Shown here one piece after another: positions 8,677-19,117 of a stretch of 64,000 bases of DNA. The stretch's first letter is position 1; each line of letters opens with the position of its first letter. Source of the DNA: CAVTJL01 sp963735065. GTDB taxonomy: Bacteria; Pseudomonadota; Alphaproteobacteria; Geminicoccales; Geminicoccaceae. The stretch lies in assembly GCA_963735065.1 (NCBI GenBank), contig CAVTJL010000006.1, forward strand, positions 124,001 through 188,000, read 5' to 3'. A model generated the notes under the pieces. The model had not been told where the DNA came from, did not search any database, and was given only the letters and a program-made list of their open reading frames with translations. The translations under genes and the position numbers were made by a program.

Positions 8677-9780
8677 TCAGTTGATCACGTGGTACTTGCC
8701 CGCGTCCCACTCGTAGACGACGTAGTTCGAGCCGGTCTTGTCGCCCTTGCTGTCGAACTTGACCGGGCCGATCACCGTGTCGAACGTCGTGTCGTGGAGA
8801 ACCGGCAGCAGCTTGTCGAGGTCGGTCGACTTGGCCTTCTCGGCGGCCTGGGCGAAGACCTGGATCGCCGCATAGGTGTAGAGGGTGTAGCCCTCGGGGT
8901 CGTAGCCAGCCTTCTTGAACTCGTCGATCACCGAGGAAGCGGCCGGGTTCGTGCGGGGATCGGGGCTGAAGGTCATCAGCGTGCCTTGGCCCGTGTCGCC
9001 GGTGATGGCCCAGTACTCGTCGGTGACGAGCGCATCGCCCGACATCATCGTGGCCTTGAGGCCCTGCTCGTGCGCCTGGCGGGTGATGAGGCCGGCCTCG
9101 GTGTGGTAGCCGCCCAGATAGATCAGGTTGACGTCGGCCTGCTTCATCTTGGTGATCAGCGCCGTGAAGTCCTTGTCCCCGGCGGTGATGGCCTCGCGCA
9201 TCACGGGCTTGATGCCGCCCTTCTCGAGGTTCTTGGCGAACTCGTCGGCGAGGCCCTTGCCGTAGGCGGTGCGGTCGTCGAGAACCGCGATCTTGTCGCC
9301 GATCTTGTTCTGGATGACGTAGTTGGCGGCGGTCTCGCCCTGCTGGTCGTCACGGCCGCAGACGCGGAAGACGTCGTCGTAGCCCTGCTCGGTCAGCTTC
9401 GGGTTGGTCGAGGCCGGCGAGATCATCAAGATGCCCTCCTCGTGATAGACATCCGAGGCAGGGATCGACGAGCCGGAGCAGAAGTGCCCGGCCATGAACA
9501 CGACGTCCTTGTTGACCATGTCGTTCGCGACCGCGACCGCCTGCTTTGGGTCGCAGGCATCGTCGCCGACCTCGAGCTGCACCTTCTCGCCATTGATGCC
9601 GCCCTTGGCGTTCAGGTCCTTGACCGCCATCTCGGCGCCACGCTTCATCTGGTCGCCGAACACCGCATACTGGCCGGTCATGGGGCCGGCCGTCGCGATC
9701 ACCACGTCGGCATGCGCGGCCGCGGCCGCCACGCCGAGCCCGGCCACAGCGCCGAGCAGCATCGTCGTCAGTCTCTTCAT
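8677..9780 (-). CDS. livK: Branched-chain amino acid ABC transporter substrate-binding protein (LivK)
   Basis: 367 aa periplasmic binding protein of the Leu/Ile/Val family. Signal peptide MKRLTTMLLGAVAGLGVA with cleavage after AHA (about residue 24), then mature IATAGPMTGQYAVFGDQM. Typical later segments are GHFCSGSSIPASDVYHEEG near 100, LISPASTNPKLTEQG and DDRTAYGKGLADEF near 175. The ATG at 9780 has GGGAGAG about 9 nt upstream; an in-frame GTG at 9789 is too close to that site. It is the last liv gene of the leftward cluster, 114 bp after the DUF6867 gene, and has its own spacer, so extra promoter input is possible. The protein delivers ligand to LivHMGF. Confidence 0.92.
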   Translation of the reverse strand: MKRLTTMLLGAVAGLGVAAAAAHADVVIATAGPMTGQYAVFGDQMKRGAEMAVKDLNAKGGINGEKVQLEVGDDACDPKQAVAVANDMVNKDVVFMAGHFCSGSSIPASDVYHEEGILMISPASTNPKLTEQGYDDVFRVCGRDDQQGETAANYVIQNKIGDKIAVLDDRTAYGKGLADEFAKNLEKGGIKPVMREAITAGDKDFTALITKMKQADVNLIYLGGYHTEAGLITRQAHEQGLKATMMSGDALVTDEYWAITGDTGQGTLMTFSPDPRTNPAASSVIDEFKKAGYDPEGYTLYTYAAIQVFAQAAEKAKSTDLDKLLPVLHDTTFDTVIGPVKFDSKGDKTGSNYVVYEWDAGKYHVIN

Positions 9781-9894
9781 GCTTTCCACTCTCCCAAGGA
9801 CTGCATCTCATGGCGGTGCGCCCACGCGCCATTACGGGACGCTTGCGACGAAACTACGCCATAGGGCCAGCGACACCAAATGAAAGGCGCGTCC

Positions 9895-10242
9895 TCACGC
9901 GCCGGATTTCTCTCGGAAGGCGAACAATCCGGCGCGCTCGTATCGCCAGGGATATTGGCGGACGATCTTCGCGACCTCGGCAATCCGATGCACCAGGAGG
10001 CCGAGCGCCAGCAGGATCACATAGTGGACGACGAAGCCCAGCGGGTCGAGGAAGCGGCCCTGGAACAGGGCGTAGATGAGGAAGCGGTCGACGATGGCCA
10101 GCCCCAGGGCAGCCAGCGCCAGATGCCACCAGGGCCGCCAGCTCTCGGCCATCGCCCGGCCGGTCAGCATGGCAGCTCCGCCGATCAGGATGACGGTGAG
10201 GCCGATGAAGATGGGCAGGGAAGGGCCGATGATCGCCTGCAT
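9895..10242 (-). CDS. DUF6867 family inner-membrane protein of the liv operon
   Basis: 115 aa. Three hydrophobic segments are visible: residues about 6-27 (PIFIGLTVILIGGAAMLTG), 37-58 (HLALAALGLAIVDRFLIYAL) and 69-87 (VVHYVILLALGLLVHRI), followed by a basic tail KIVRQYPWRYERAGLFAFREK. This layout and the position directly after livF match the DUF6867 family often found in alphaproteobacterial branched-chain amino acid transporter operons. Function is unknown; an accessory role in the transporter is inferred from context. Start ATG 10242 is 11 nt after the livF stop, so it is clearly co-transcribed. Confidence 0.8.
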   Translation of the reverse strand: MQAIIGPSLPIFIGLTVILIGGAAMLTGRAMAESWRPWWHLALAALGLAIVDRFLIYALFQGRFLDPLGFVVHYVILLALGLLVHRIAEVAKIVRQYPWRYERAGLFAFREKSGA

Positions 10243-10253
10243 GGGTCCGCTCC

Positions 10254-10964
10254 CTAGTGGCCGCCTTCGAGGTAGGCGGCACGGATCTCCGGGTTGGCCA
10301 GTAGCTCGGCGCCCGTGCCTTCCATCACGACCTTGCCGGTCTGCAGCACGTAGGCATGGTGGGCGATCTTGAGGGCCTGATAGGCGTTCTGCTCGACGAG
10401 GAGGATGGTGAGGCCCTGCTGCTTGTTGATGTCGACGATCGCCTCGAAGATCTGGCGCACGAGAATGGGGGCGATGCCGAGCGAAGGCTCGTCGAGCAGC
10501 AGCATGCGCGGCCGCGCCATCAGCGCCCGGCCGATGCACAGCATCTGCTGCTCGCCGCCCGACAGCGTGCCGCCGCGCTGGCCCAGCCTCTCCTTGAGCC
10601 TCGGGAAGAGAGCGAAGACCCGCTCCACATCCTCCTCGAAATACTGCCCATTGCTCGGCACGGTGCCCATCTGCAGGTTCTCGAGCACGGTCATGCGCGG
10701 AAAGATCCGCCGGCCCTCCGGCGCCTGGCTGATCCCCAGCTTGACGATGTCGTAGGTCGCGAGCCCGCTGATGTCCTGCCCCTCGAAGAGGACCTGCCCG
10801 GCGCTGGGCTTGGGGCTGCCGCAGATGGTCATCAGCAGGGTCGACTTGCCGGCCCCGTTGGCGCCGATGATGGTGACGATCTGGCCCTGCTTGACCGACA
10901 CGCTGACGCCGCGCAGGGCCTCGATGTTGCCGTAGCGGGTGACGACGTCCTGAAGCTCCAGCAT
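10254..10964 (-). CDS. livF: Branched-chain amino acid ABC transporter ATP-binding protein LivF
   Basis: 236 aa ATPase, the usual LivF length. Walker A GANGAGKST near residue 35, the LivF-type SQAPEGRRIFPRMTVLEN near 80-97, ABC signature LSGGEQQML near 135, Walker B MLLLDEPSLGIAP near 153 and switch His in LLVEQNA. The start codon overlaps the livG stop in a TGATG junction, indicating translational coupling. With LivG it powers import through LivH-LivM of ligand delivered by LivK. Confidence 0.95.
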   Translation of the reverse strand: MLELQDVVTRYGNIEALRGVSVSVKQGQIVTIIGANGAGKSTLLMTICGSPKPSAGQVLFEGQDISGLATYDIVKLGISQAPEGRRIFPRMTVLENLQMGTVPSNGQYFEEDVERVFALFPRLKERLGQRGGTLSGGEQQMLCIGRALMARPRMLLLDEPSLGIAPILVRQIFEAIVDINKQQGLTILLVEQNAYQALKIAHHAYVLQTGKVVMEGTGAELLANPEIRAAYLEGGH

Positions 10965-11811
10965 CAGGCCGGGCCCCGCTGCGTCGCGATGTCGGCCTCG
11001 ACCTCGGGCGGCAGCTCATCGGCCTCGGTCTCGCCCAGATAGGCCTTGATGACGGCCGGATCGCTGCGCACCGCCAGAGGCGCGCCGTCCGCGATCTTGC
11101 GGCCATAGTCCAGGACGATGATGTGGTCGGAGATCCCCATGACCATGCCCATGTCGTGCTCGATCAGCAGCACGCCGATGCCCTCGCTGTCGCGGATGTC
11201 GCGGAGCAGCCCGCTCACCTCGGCGGTCTCGCGCGGATTGAGGCCGGCCGCCGGCTCGTCGAGGCACAAGAGCGCCGGCTCGGTGCACATGGCACGCGCG
11301 ATCTCGAGCTTGCGCTGCTGGCCGTAGGGCAGGCTGCCGGCCGAGCTGTCGGCCTGGGCCGTGAGACCCACGCGATCGAGCCAGCGGCGCGCCAGCTCGA
11401 TCGCCTCCTCCTGGGCGTGGCGGTAGCGGGCGGCGCCGACCAGACCGAGGATCGAGTAGCCCGAGGCCAGCATCAGCCGGTTGTGCTGGGCCACCACGAG
11501 GTTCTCGAGCACGCTCATCGCGGCGAAAAGCCGGATGTTCTGGAAGGTCCGGGCGACGCCCTGGCGGGGGATGCGGAAGCCGTCCAGCCGCTCGAGCAGC
11601 ACCTCACCCTGCTTGCCGTCGAAGGTGAGCTGGCCGACCGAGGGCTTGTAGAAGCCGGTGAGGCAGTTGAAGACCGTCGTCTTGCCGGCGCCGTTGGGGC
11701 CGATGATGGCCGTGATCTCGCGATCGAAGGCCGTGAAGGAGAGGTCGTCGATCGCGACGAGGCCGCCGAATCGCATCGTGAGGTGCTCGACCGAGAGCAG
11801 CGGGCGCGCCA

Positions 11812-11812
<1 letters not shown>
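10964..11812 (-). CDS. livG: Branched-chain amino acid ABC transporter ATP-binding protein LivG
   Basis: 282 aa, slightly longer than the typical ~255 aa because of a C-terminal extension. Starts LLSVEHLTMRFGGLVAIDDLS. Walker A GPNGAGKTTVFN near 37-48, LivG-specific GVARTFQNIRLF near 85, signature SLPYGQQRKLEIARA near 160, Walker B LLCLDEPAAGLN near 182 and switch LIEHDMGMVMGISD near 214. The start overlaps the livM stop by one base (TGATG) and its stop overlaps livF the same way, so G and F are made as a coupled pair. The final ~30 residues (DELPPEVEADIATQ) are acidic and outside the core domain. Confidence 0.95.
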
Positions 11813-13131
<1,319 letters not shown>

Positions 13132-13134
13132 CGC

Positions 13135-14049
<915 letters not shown>

Positions 14050-14165
14050 GATCGTCGCGCCCTCAGCTTCCGTCCACCCGCCGCAGGCGCCCGCCGGGGT
14101 CTCGGCCGCTGCAGGCCCAGCCGACGCGCCGACCGCGCCCGCTGGAGCCTCGGCCGCCCCGACCG

Positions 14166-14774
14166 TCAGTCGCCGGCTGTCTCCTTGACCTTCTTCAGGT
14201 CCCATTTGTTGATCAGCGCCACCATCGGATCGCTGTTCGCCAGGTCGTGCCCCTGCAGCATGATCGACACCTTGCCGCCGAGGCTGAGCATGAGCTGGCC
14301 ACTTTTGTCGTCGGGATTGTAGGTCACGACCGCGGCCTCGCGGCCGACCCGGATGCGCCTGGCGTTGGGCTGCGCCGCCAGGAGCTGCGGGTTCATGAAC
14401 ATCGACGCCAGCCCCTGCATCAAGGAGCCGCCGGTCATCAGCTGCGCCTCGATGGAGCCGCCGCCCGCGGCCTCGCGGTAGGTCCGGCTCAGCACCGTGC
14501 CGCCGCCGAGAAAGGGAATGCTGCCGCCACCCTCGCCGCTCTTGGCCGCGTCCGCGGTCCAGCCGTCGGGCGGCTCGGGAAAGGTCGTGAGAAGCGCCTC
14601 GCCGAGCTTGCCCTTGAGCGCCTGCATCGCAAAGTCGAGGTCGGAGACGGCGCCGGCGATGTCGCCCTGCTGGTAGGCCTCCTTCGCCTGGTCGATCTGG
14701 TCGGTGATGTCGTCGGCAAAAGCCACCACGGGTGCCGTCAGGGCCAAGGCCAGCGACGCGGCCATCACGCGCAT
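14166..14774 (-). CDS. Secreted conserved hypothetical protein upstream of liv operon
   Basis: 202 aa. Signal peptide MRVMAASLALALTAPVVAFA with cleavage before DDITDQ, so the mature protein is probably periplasmic. The mature start is an amphipathic helix region (DQIDQAKEAYQQGDIAGAVSDLDFAMQAL, which resembles one TPR-like helical pair), followed by a beta-rich part with FPEPPDGWTADAAKS and RVGREAAVVTYNPDDKSG. No catalytic motif seen. From memory, uncharacterised proteobacterial proteins share the FPEPPDGW-type segment, but I cannot name a family. Same strand as livH, 116 bp upstream; a link to transport is only positional. Confidence 0.62.
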   Translation of the reverse strand: MRVMAASLALALTAPVVAFADDITDQIDQAKEAYQQGDIAGAVSDLDFAMQALKGKLGEALLTTFPEPPDGWTADAAKSGEGGGSIPFLGGGTVLSRTYREAAGGGSIEAQLMTGGSLMQGLASMFMNPQLLAAQPNARRIRVGREAAVVTYNPDDKSGQLMLSLGGKVSIMLQGHDLANSDPMVALINKWDLKKVKETAGD

Positions 14775-14866
14775 CAGGGTCTCCGATAAGAGGCGTCAGC
14801 TCCAGCGATGCCCTCGGCATAGGGTCCTGTCAAGCCGAGCGCCGCCGGGCCCGCAAGACCGGTCGC

Positions 14867-15349
14867 TCACGCCGCGTCGGCCACGAGCGGCGCCGCCACC
14901 GCCGCCAGCAGCCGCTGCGCCGCCTTCGGATCCAGGCGAACCTGCAGCCCCCGTTGACCGCCATTGATGAAAACGAGCTCGTGCGCCAGCGCCCCGGACT
15001 CGATGGCGGTGGGAAGCCTGCGCTTCTGCCCGAAGGGGCTGATGCCACCCACCTTGTAGCCGGAGATGCGCTCGGCCTCGGCGGGCTTCATCATCCTGGC
15101 CGACTTGCCGCCGAACGCCGCCGCCAGCTTCTTCAGCGCCACCTCGTGGTCGGACGGCACGATGGCGCAGACCGGCTTCTCGTCCACCATCGCCATCAGC
15201 GTCTTCAGCACGCGCGCCGGCGCCTCGCCCAGCGCCTCGGCGGCCTGCATGCCGATCCGGTCCGCATTCGGATCATAGTCGTAGGTATGGACGGTGAAGG
15301 AGACGCCGGCCTGCTCCAGCATTCGGGTGGCGCGTGTCGCCGCTGCCAT
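14867..15349 (-). CDS. ybaK: Cys-tRNA(Pro) deacylase, YbaK/EbsC family
   Basis: 160 aa, normal YbaK length. N-terminal ATRATRMLEQAGVSFTVHTYDYD, central LKTLMAMVDEKPVCAIVPSDHEV with the following Lys pair (ALKKLAAAFG) where the family keeps its catalytic Lys, then the conserved GYKVGGISPFGQKRRLPT and the tail segment ELVFINGGQRGLQVRLDP. YbaK hydrolyses Cys-tRNA(Pro) mischarged by ProRS (established). The ATG at 15349 has GGGAG 9 nt upstream and matches the family start; the longer in-frame extension to 15409 is not homologous. Faces away from the LysE-type gene at 15525. Confidence 0.93.
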   Translation of the reverse strand: MAAATRATRMLEQAGVSFTVHTYDYDPNADRIGMQAAEALGEAPARVLKTLMAMVDEKPVCAIVPSDHEVALKKLAAAFGGKSARMMKPAEAERISGYKVGGISPFGQKRRLPTAIESGALAHELVFINGGQRGLQVRLDPKAAQRLLAAVAAPLVADAA

Positions 15350-15524
15350 CTTTTTCTCCCTCGCCGAGCGGGCCGATGGTCCGGCCTTGAACCCGCGCCC
15401 GTCCAGCACCGGGCGCCGGAGCGGTCAAGCCCCGCCGAGCCGGCCAGCCATGATGATGGCCACTCGACAAGCCCTCCCGCCTGTGGCTGGGTCTCCCGCA
15501 CAACACCCCCGTCGAGTGACAAGA

Positions 15525-16196
15525 ATGCTGTTCCACACTTGGCTTCTCTTCGTTGCCGCCTCCTCGGTCCTCCTCGTGATCCCGGGGCCCACCGTGCTGC
15601 TCGTCGTCTCCTACGCGCTGGGGCAGGGCTGGCGCGTGGCGCTGCCGATGGCCGCGGGCGTGGCGCTCGGCGACTTCACCGCCATGACGCTTTCTCTTGC
15701 CGGCGTCGGGGCGCTCCTCGCCACCTCGGCCGAGGTCTTCACCGTGCTGAAGTGGATCGGTGCGGCCTATCTGGTCTGGCTCGGCATCAAGCTCTGGCGC
15801 GCCGGCGACCGCCTCGACGCCCGCCCGCGCACCGATGCCACGGCACCCGCCCGCATGCTCGGCCACGCCTGGCTCGTCACCGCCCTCAACCCGAAAAGCA
15901 TCACTTTCTTCATCGCCTTCCTGCCGCAGTTCATCGATCCGCACGGCAGCTTCCTCACCCAGGCCGTCCTCCTGGAGGCCACCTTCCTCACCCTCGCCTT
16001 CGTCAACGCAGCCGGCTACGCCCTGCTCGCCGCCCGGGCCCGACGCGCCGTCCGCACCCCGAGAGCGCTCCGCCTCGTCAACCGCATCGGCGGCACGCTC
16101 TTGATCGGCGCAGGCCTGGCGACGGTGAGGATCGCAGGCGGCGCGGCAGTAGGCGAGCCGGGTGGAGCCCAGGCGAGGAGCATGGCCCGTCGTTGA
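15525..16196 (+). CDS. LysE/RhtB family amino acid exporter
   Basis: 223 aa membrane protein with the LysE/RhtB layout of about six hydrophobic segments. Starts MLFHTWLLFVAASSVLLVIPGPTVLLVVSYAL, with the conserved PGPT. Then QGWRVALPMAAGVALGD, VLKWIGAAYLVWLGIKLWR near 75-95 and the family motif TALNPKSITFFIAFLPQF near 122-140. These proteins export amino acids or related compounds such as homoserine lactone. The last ~20 residues (GEPGGAQARSMARR) are low-complexity and may be non-conserved. ATG at 15525 has no strong ribosome site. Convergent with the LysR gene that ends 68 bp away, but that regulator more likely serves its divergent neighbour. Confidence 0.88.
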   Translation: MLFHTWLLFVAASSVLLVIPGPTVLLVVSYALGQGWRVALPMAAGVALGDFTAMTLSLAGVGALLATSAEVFTVLKWIGAAYLVWLGIKLWRAGDRLDARPRTDATAPARMLGHAWLVTALNPKSITFFIAFLPQFIDPHGSFLTQAVLLEATFLTLAFVNAAGYALLAARARRAVRTPRALRLVNRIGGTLLIGAGLATVRIAGGAAVGEPGGAQARSMARR

Positions 16197-16263
16197 GACG
16201 GCTGGCGCGGCTCGCCTTGGTCGCTACGACCATCATTGATGGAGTCTCGACGCCGTCGCCAGG

Positions 16264-17199
16264 TCATCTCGGGGCGGGCCGTCGTGCAGGACGTCTATTC
16301 TGGACCGGCATCCACGACGTCCGACCCAACGCGCGCAGCGCGTCGAGCAGCCGCCGGTGGCGGCTCGAGCCCGACCCCGGCAGCGCCCAGACACCAATCG
16401 ACTGGGGAGCGCTGACCCCGGTCCCCAGGGGCGCGACAAGATCCCCGGCCTCGAGCTGCCTGGACACGAGCGCCTTTCGCGCGATCAAGACGCCCGCGCC
16501 GTTCAGTGTCTCCTCCACGGCAACGGCGTAGAGCGAGAACACGGGACCGCGGGGCGTGAAAGGCTGATCGGACAAGGCCGCCGCCGCCCATATTCTCCAG
16601 TCGTCGGCCCATGCAGCGTCGGTCAGGCACGTCAACTTCCGAAGATCCTCGGGAGTGCGGACCTTTCGGGCCAGCTCGGGGGCGCATACCGGAAGGATCT
16701 CGTCCCCGGAGATGCAGATGCCCTCGTCAGGAACATGGTCGACGTAGAAAAGGCAGATGTCGAACGGCACGCGCTTCAGGTTCGGCGGCATCTCCATGGC
16801 GGTGACGGATAGTTCGACTTCAGGGAACGCCGCCCGCAGGGCTGGGAGACGTGGTGCGAGCCAGAGCTGCGCCAGTGCCGGCAAGGTGGCAATGTGAATC
16901 CGCTTTGGAGCCGCGTCCTGACGGAGGTCCTGAACGGCCTCACCCAGTCGGTCGAATACCTCAACGAAGCTCGGCAGGGCCCGAGCGCCGATGTCTGTGA
17001 GCTTCACGCCCTGGGCGTGGCGTTTGAAAAGCGGCGCCCCGAGCTCGCTCTCGAGACTCTTGATCTGAGCAGCCACAGCGCCGGGCGTTACCCGCAGCTC
17101 CTCCGCGGCGAGAGCGAATCCGCCAAGCCGCGCAGATGCCTCGAAAGCCCTCAGGGCATTGAGGGAGGGGAGACGAGGGAATGGTGGTGCAACCGCCAA
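16264..17199 (-). CDS. LysR-type transcriptional regulator (GcvA-like)
   Basis: 311 aa. HTH domain: FPRLPSLNALRAFEASARLGGFALAAEELRVTPGAVAAQIKSLE, the GcvA-like subgroup start (P-x-L-N-A-L-R-A-F). Substrate-binding domain begins near residue 95 (RIHIATLPALAQLWLAPRL). The TTG at 17199 is inferred: GAGG lies 6 nt upstream and it gives a normal ~310 aa protein; no ATG is in frame near here and the reading frame is open to 17355. It is divergent from the SHMT-like gene with 98 bp between starts, and a palindrome of the T-N11-A type lies in that gap, so it probably regulates that gene in response to its substrate or product. Confidence 0.82.
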   Translation of the reverse strand: MAVAPPFPRLPSLNALRAFEASARLGGFALAAEELRVTPGAVAAQIKSLESELGAPLFKRHAQGVKLTDIGARALPSFVEVFDRLGEAVQDLRQDAAPKRIHIATLPALAQLWLAPRLPALRAAFPEVELSVTAMEMPPNLKRVPFDICLFYVDHVPDEGICISGDEILPVCAPELARKVRTPEDLRKLTCLTDAAWADDWRIWAAAALSDQPFTPRGPVFSLYAVAVEETLNGAGVLIARKALVSRQLEAGDLVAPLGTGVSAPQSIGVWALPGSGSSRHRRLLDALRALGRTSWMPVQNRRPARRPAPR

Positions 17200-17208
17200 G
17201 GTAGCCTC

Positions 17209-17228
17209 ATATTTTCTAAGCCTAATAT
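17209..17228. promoter_or_regulatory. Candidate LysR operator (T-N11-A palindrome)
   Basis: Inverted repeat ATATT (17209-17213) and AATAT (17224-17228) separated by 10 bp; T at 17212 and A at 17224 give a T-N11-A box. It is the most AT-rich patch in the divergent lysR/SHMT-like spacer, as expected for a LysR recognition site. Confidence 0.4.
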
Positions 17229-17297
17229 TCCTGAAATCTGCTTTGCCGGAAAGCCCTGATCTGCGGAGAGTGGCGGCGTCTGGATTGGAGCCCCCAA

Positions 17298-18620
17298 ATG
17301 ACCATGCATGAGCTTCGCCCCTGGCTGCCGCCGACCGTCGCAACGCGCATCGCACAGATCAACGCCGAGACCGGGCATGCGACGTCGGATGAGATCGCGG
17401 CACGCGTCGCAGCACTCGCGGAGCGCAACCGCGTCATTCACGAGCGCGAATGCTTCAACCTCAACCCGGCGACCAACGTCATGAACCCAAAGGCCGAGGC
17501 GCTGCTCGCGAGCGGCCTCGGTGTACGACCGTCGCTCGGCTATCCGGGCGACAAGTACGAGATGGGACTAGAGGCGATCGAGGAAATCGAGGTGATCGCC
17601 GCACAGCTCGCGGCCGAGGTCTTCAACGCCAGACATGCGGAGATCCGGGTGGCTTCCGGGGCGTTGGCGAACCTCTACGCCTTCATGGCCACCTGCGAGC
17701 CTGGCGATCCGATCATCGCGCCGCCCGCCAGCATCGGCGGTCATGTCACCCACCACCGTGCCGGCTGCGCTGGCCTCTACCGCCTCGAGACCCATCCGGC
17801 GCCCGTCGACGCCGATGGCTACACCGTCGATCTCGACCGGCTGCGTGATCTTGCCCTTGAGGTCCGCCCGAAGCTGATCACGATCGGGATGAGCCTGAAC
17901 CTCTTCCCCCACCCGGTCGCGGAAATTCGCGGCATCGCAGACGAGGTCGGCGCGAAGGTTCTGTTCGATGCCGCCCATCAGTGCGGCATGATCGCAGGCG
18001 GCGTCTTCGCCGATCCGCTGGCACAAGGTGCTCACATGATGACCATGAGCACCTACAAGAGCCTCGGAGGTCCCGCGGGCGGCCTCATCCTGACCAACGA
18101 TGACGATCTGGCCCAGCGGATCGAAGCGATCGCCTTCCCCGGACTGACCGCGAACTTCGACGTCGCGAAGTCGGCGGCGCTCGCGATCGGCCTGCTGGAC
18201 TGGCGCGAGTTCGGTATCGCCTATGCAAGGGCGATGGTCTCCACGGCCAAGGCTCTGGCCGAGGCGCTCGCGGCCGAGGCCCTGCCGGTGTTTGCCACCT
18301 CGCAGGGTTACACCGGCTCGCATCAGTTCGCCCTGGAGGCGGCGGCGTTCGGGGGCGGGCAGGCCGCGTCGCAACACCTGCGCAAGGCCAACATTCTCGC
18401 TTGCGGAATTGGCTTGCCGATCGCTCCTGTCGACGGAGACCTCAATGGTCTGCGTCTGGGCACGCCGGAGCTCTGCCGCTGGGGCATGTCGGAGCGTGAT
18501 ATGCCAAAGCTCGCCGGCTTCATCGCACGGGCCCTTTGCTCATCGGAGCCCGAGAAGCTGGCATCGGAGGTGGCTGAGTGGCGGGGCGACTTCGGCCGGC
18601 TCCACTTCATTCGAGGGTGA
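17298..18620 (+). CDS. SHMT-like PLP-dependent enzyme (fold type I)
   Basis: 440 aa. Relation to serine hydroxymethyltransferase is seen in SLGYPGDKYEMG (compare EGYPGxRYYGG), the PLP-ring Asp-x-x-His of FDAAHQCGMIAGG (Asp about 224, His about 227) and a probable Schiff-base Lys about 254 in MSTYKSLGGPAGG, where classical SHMT has TTTTHKTLRGPRGG. The usual N-terminal ASEN is replaced by PATN. It is therefore a paralogue, not housekeeping GlyA: it may act on a modified serine such as 2-methylserine or as an aldolase. ATG 17298 follows GGAG at 17286-17289. A divergent LysR regulator and slightly less biased codon use than flanks suggest an acquired, regulated catabolic unit. No folate-pathway neighbours. 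Confidence 0.8.
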   Translation: MTMHELRPWLPPTVATRIAQINAETGHATSDEIAARVAALAERNRVIHERECFNLNPATNVMNPKAEALLASGLGVRPSLGYPGDKYEMGLEAIEEIEVIAAQLAAEVFNARHAEIRVASGALANLYAFMATCEPGDPIIAPPASIGGHVTHHRAGCAGLYRLETHPAPVDADGYTVDLDRLRDLALEVRPKLITIGMSLNLFPHPVAEIRGIADEVGAKVLFDAAHQCGMIAGGVFADPLAQGAHMMTMSTYKSLGGPAGGLILTNDDDLAQRIEAIAFPGLTANFDVAKSAALAIGLLDWREFGIAYARAMVSTAKALAEALAAEALPVFATSQGYTGSHQFALEAAAFGGGQAASQHLRKANILACGIGLPIAPVDGDLNGLRLGTPELCRWGMSERDMPKLAGFIARALCSSEPEKLASEVAEWRGDFGRLHFIRG

Positions 18621-19117
18621 GCGGCCATTCTGGAGCCGAGCTCGGAAGGCGCTTTTCGGGCGGCCGCTTCGTCCCCGCAGCGGCCATAGGCACTCGATTT
18701 TTCCCTGGCGTTCGTCGGGGTGCCAAGCATTTGAGTCCGGCCGGCAAGTAAAGTGGCCCCTTCTTGCCTACGGCAAGAAGGAGAACGAGGCGGTCGGGAA
18801 AAGCGTCTTCGTAACTGCTTCCTGCCAAATAGAGGACACCGCGTCGGCATCCTAGGTCTCATCGAGCCTGCGCGCGGGGGCATCTGAGCAGTGTTCGCAT
18901 GGTCATGGCCGCAGCTCGTCGCCCGGACTGCAGTGGATCGCCAGCCTTCGGGCTCGCTCTGGGGAAGGACGCAGGTCTCCATCTGAGGAGGCAGGCGAAA
19001 CGGAGCATCTGACGCCGGCGCCAAGGATGGTCGATAGGTTGTAATTCCTTGACTTGAATGGCCCGGTCTGTCACAAGCTTGCCAGTTTTATCCTGCCCTT
19101 CGCCGGAGCCCTCAGCG
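18621..19117. other. 497-bp intergenic region with one strong hairpin
   Basis: No reading frame here has convincing coding character: frames are arginine-, proline- and serine-rich with no conserved start. The only clear structure is the 10-bp stem-loop at 18759-18781. A possible weak promoter, TTGACT (19050-19055) with 17 nt to CACAAG, precedes the next gene but is poor. The stretch may contain remnants of a lost gene; I recognise none. Confidence 0.5.
18759..18781. terminator. Perfect 10-bp stem-loop
   Basis: CCTTCTTGCC (18759-18768) pairs perfectly with GGCAAGAAGG (18772-18781) around a 3-nt loop TAC. It lies 138 bp after the SHMT-like stop. There is no T run on either strand, so a Rho-independent terminator is possible but not typical; a short regulatory palindrome is the alternative. 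Confidence 0.35.

Noticed and set aside
15494..15530. GTCGAGTGACAAGAATG near the LysE start resembling the 47.8-kb repeat
   Set aside because: The match is only about 15 bp with a generic GTGACAAGAATG core and no stem structure; too short to call a repeat copy.
18323..19024. 233-codon minus-strand frame across the SHMT-like 3' end and gap
   Set aside because: Half of it is antisense to the SHMT-like gene; the rest is Arg/Ser/Pro-rich with no homology I recognise.
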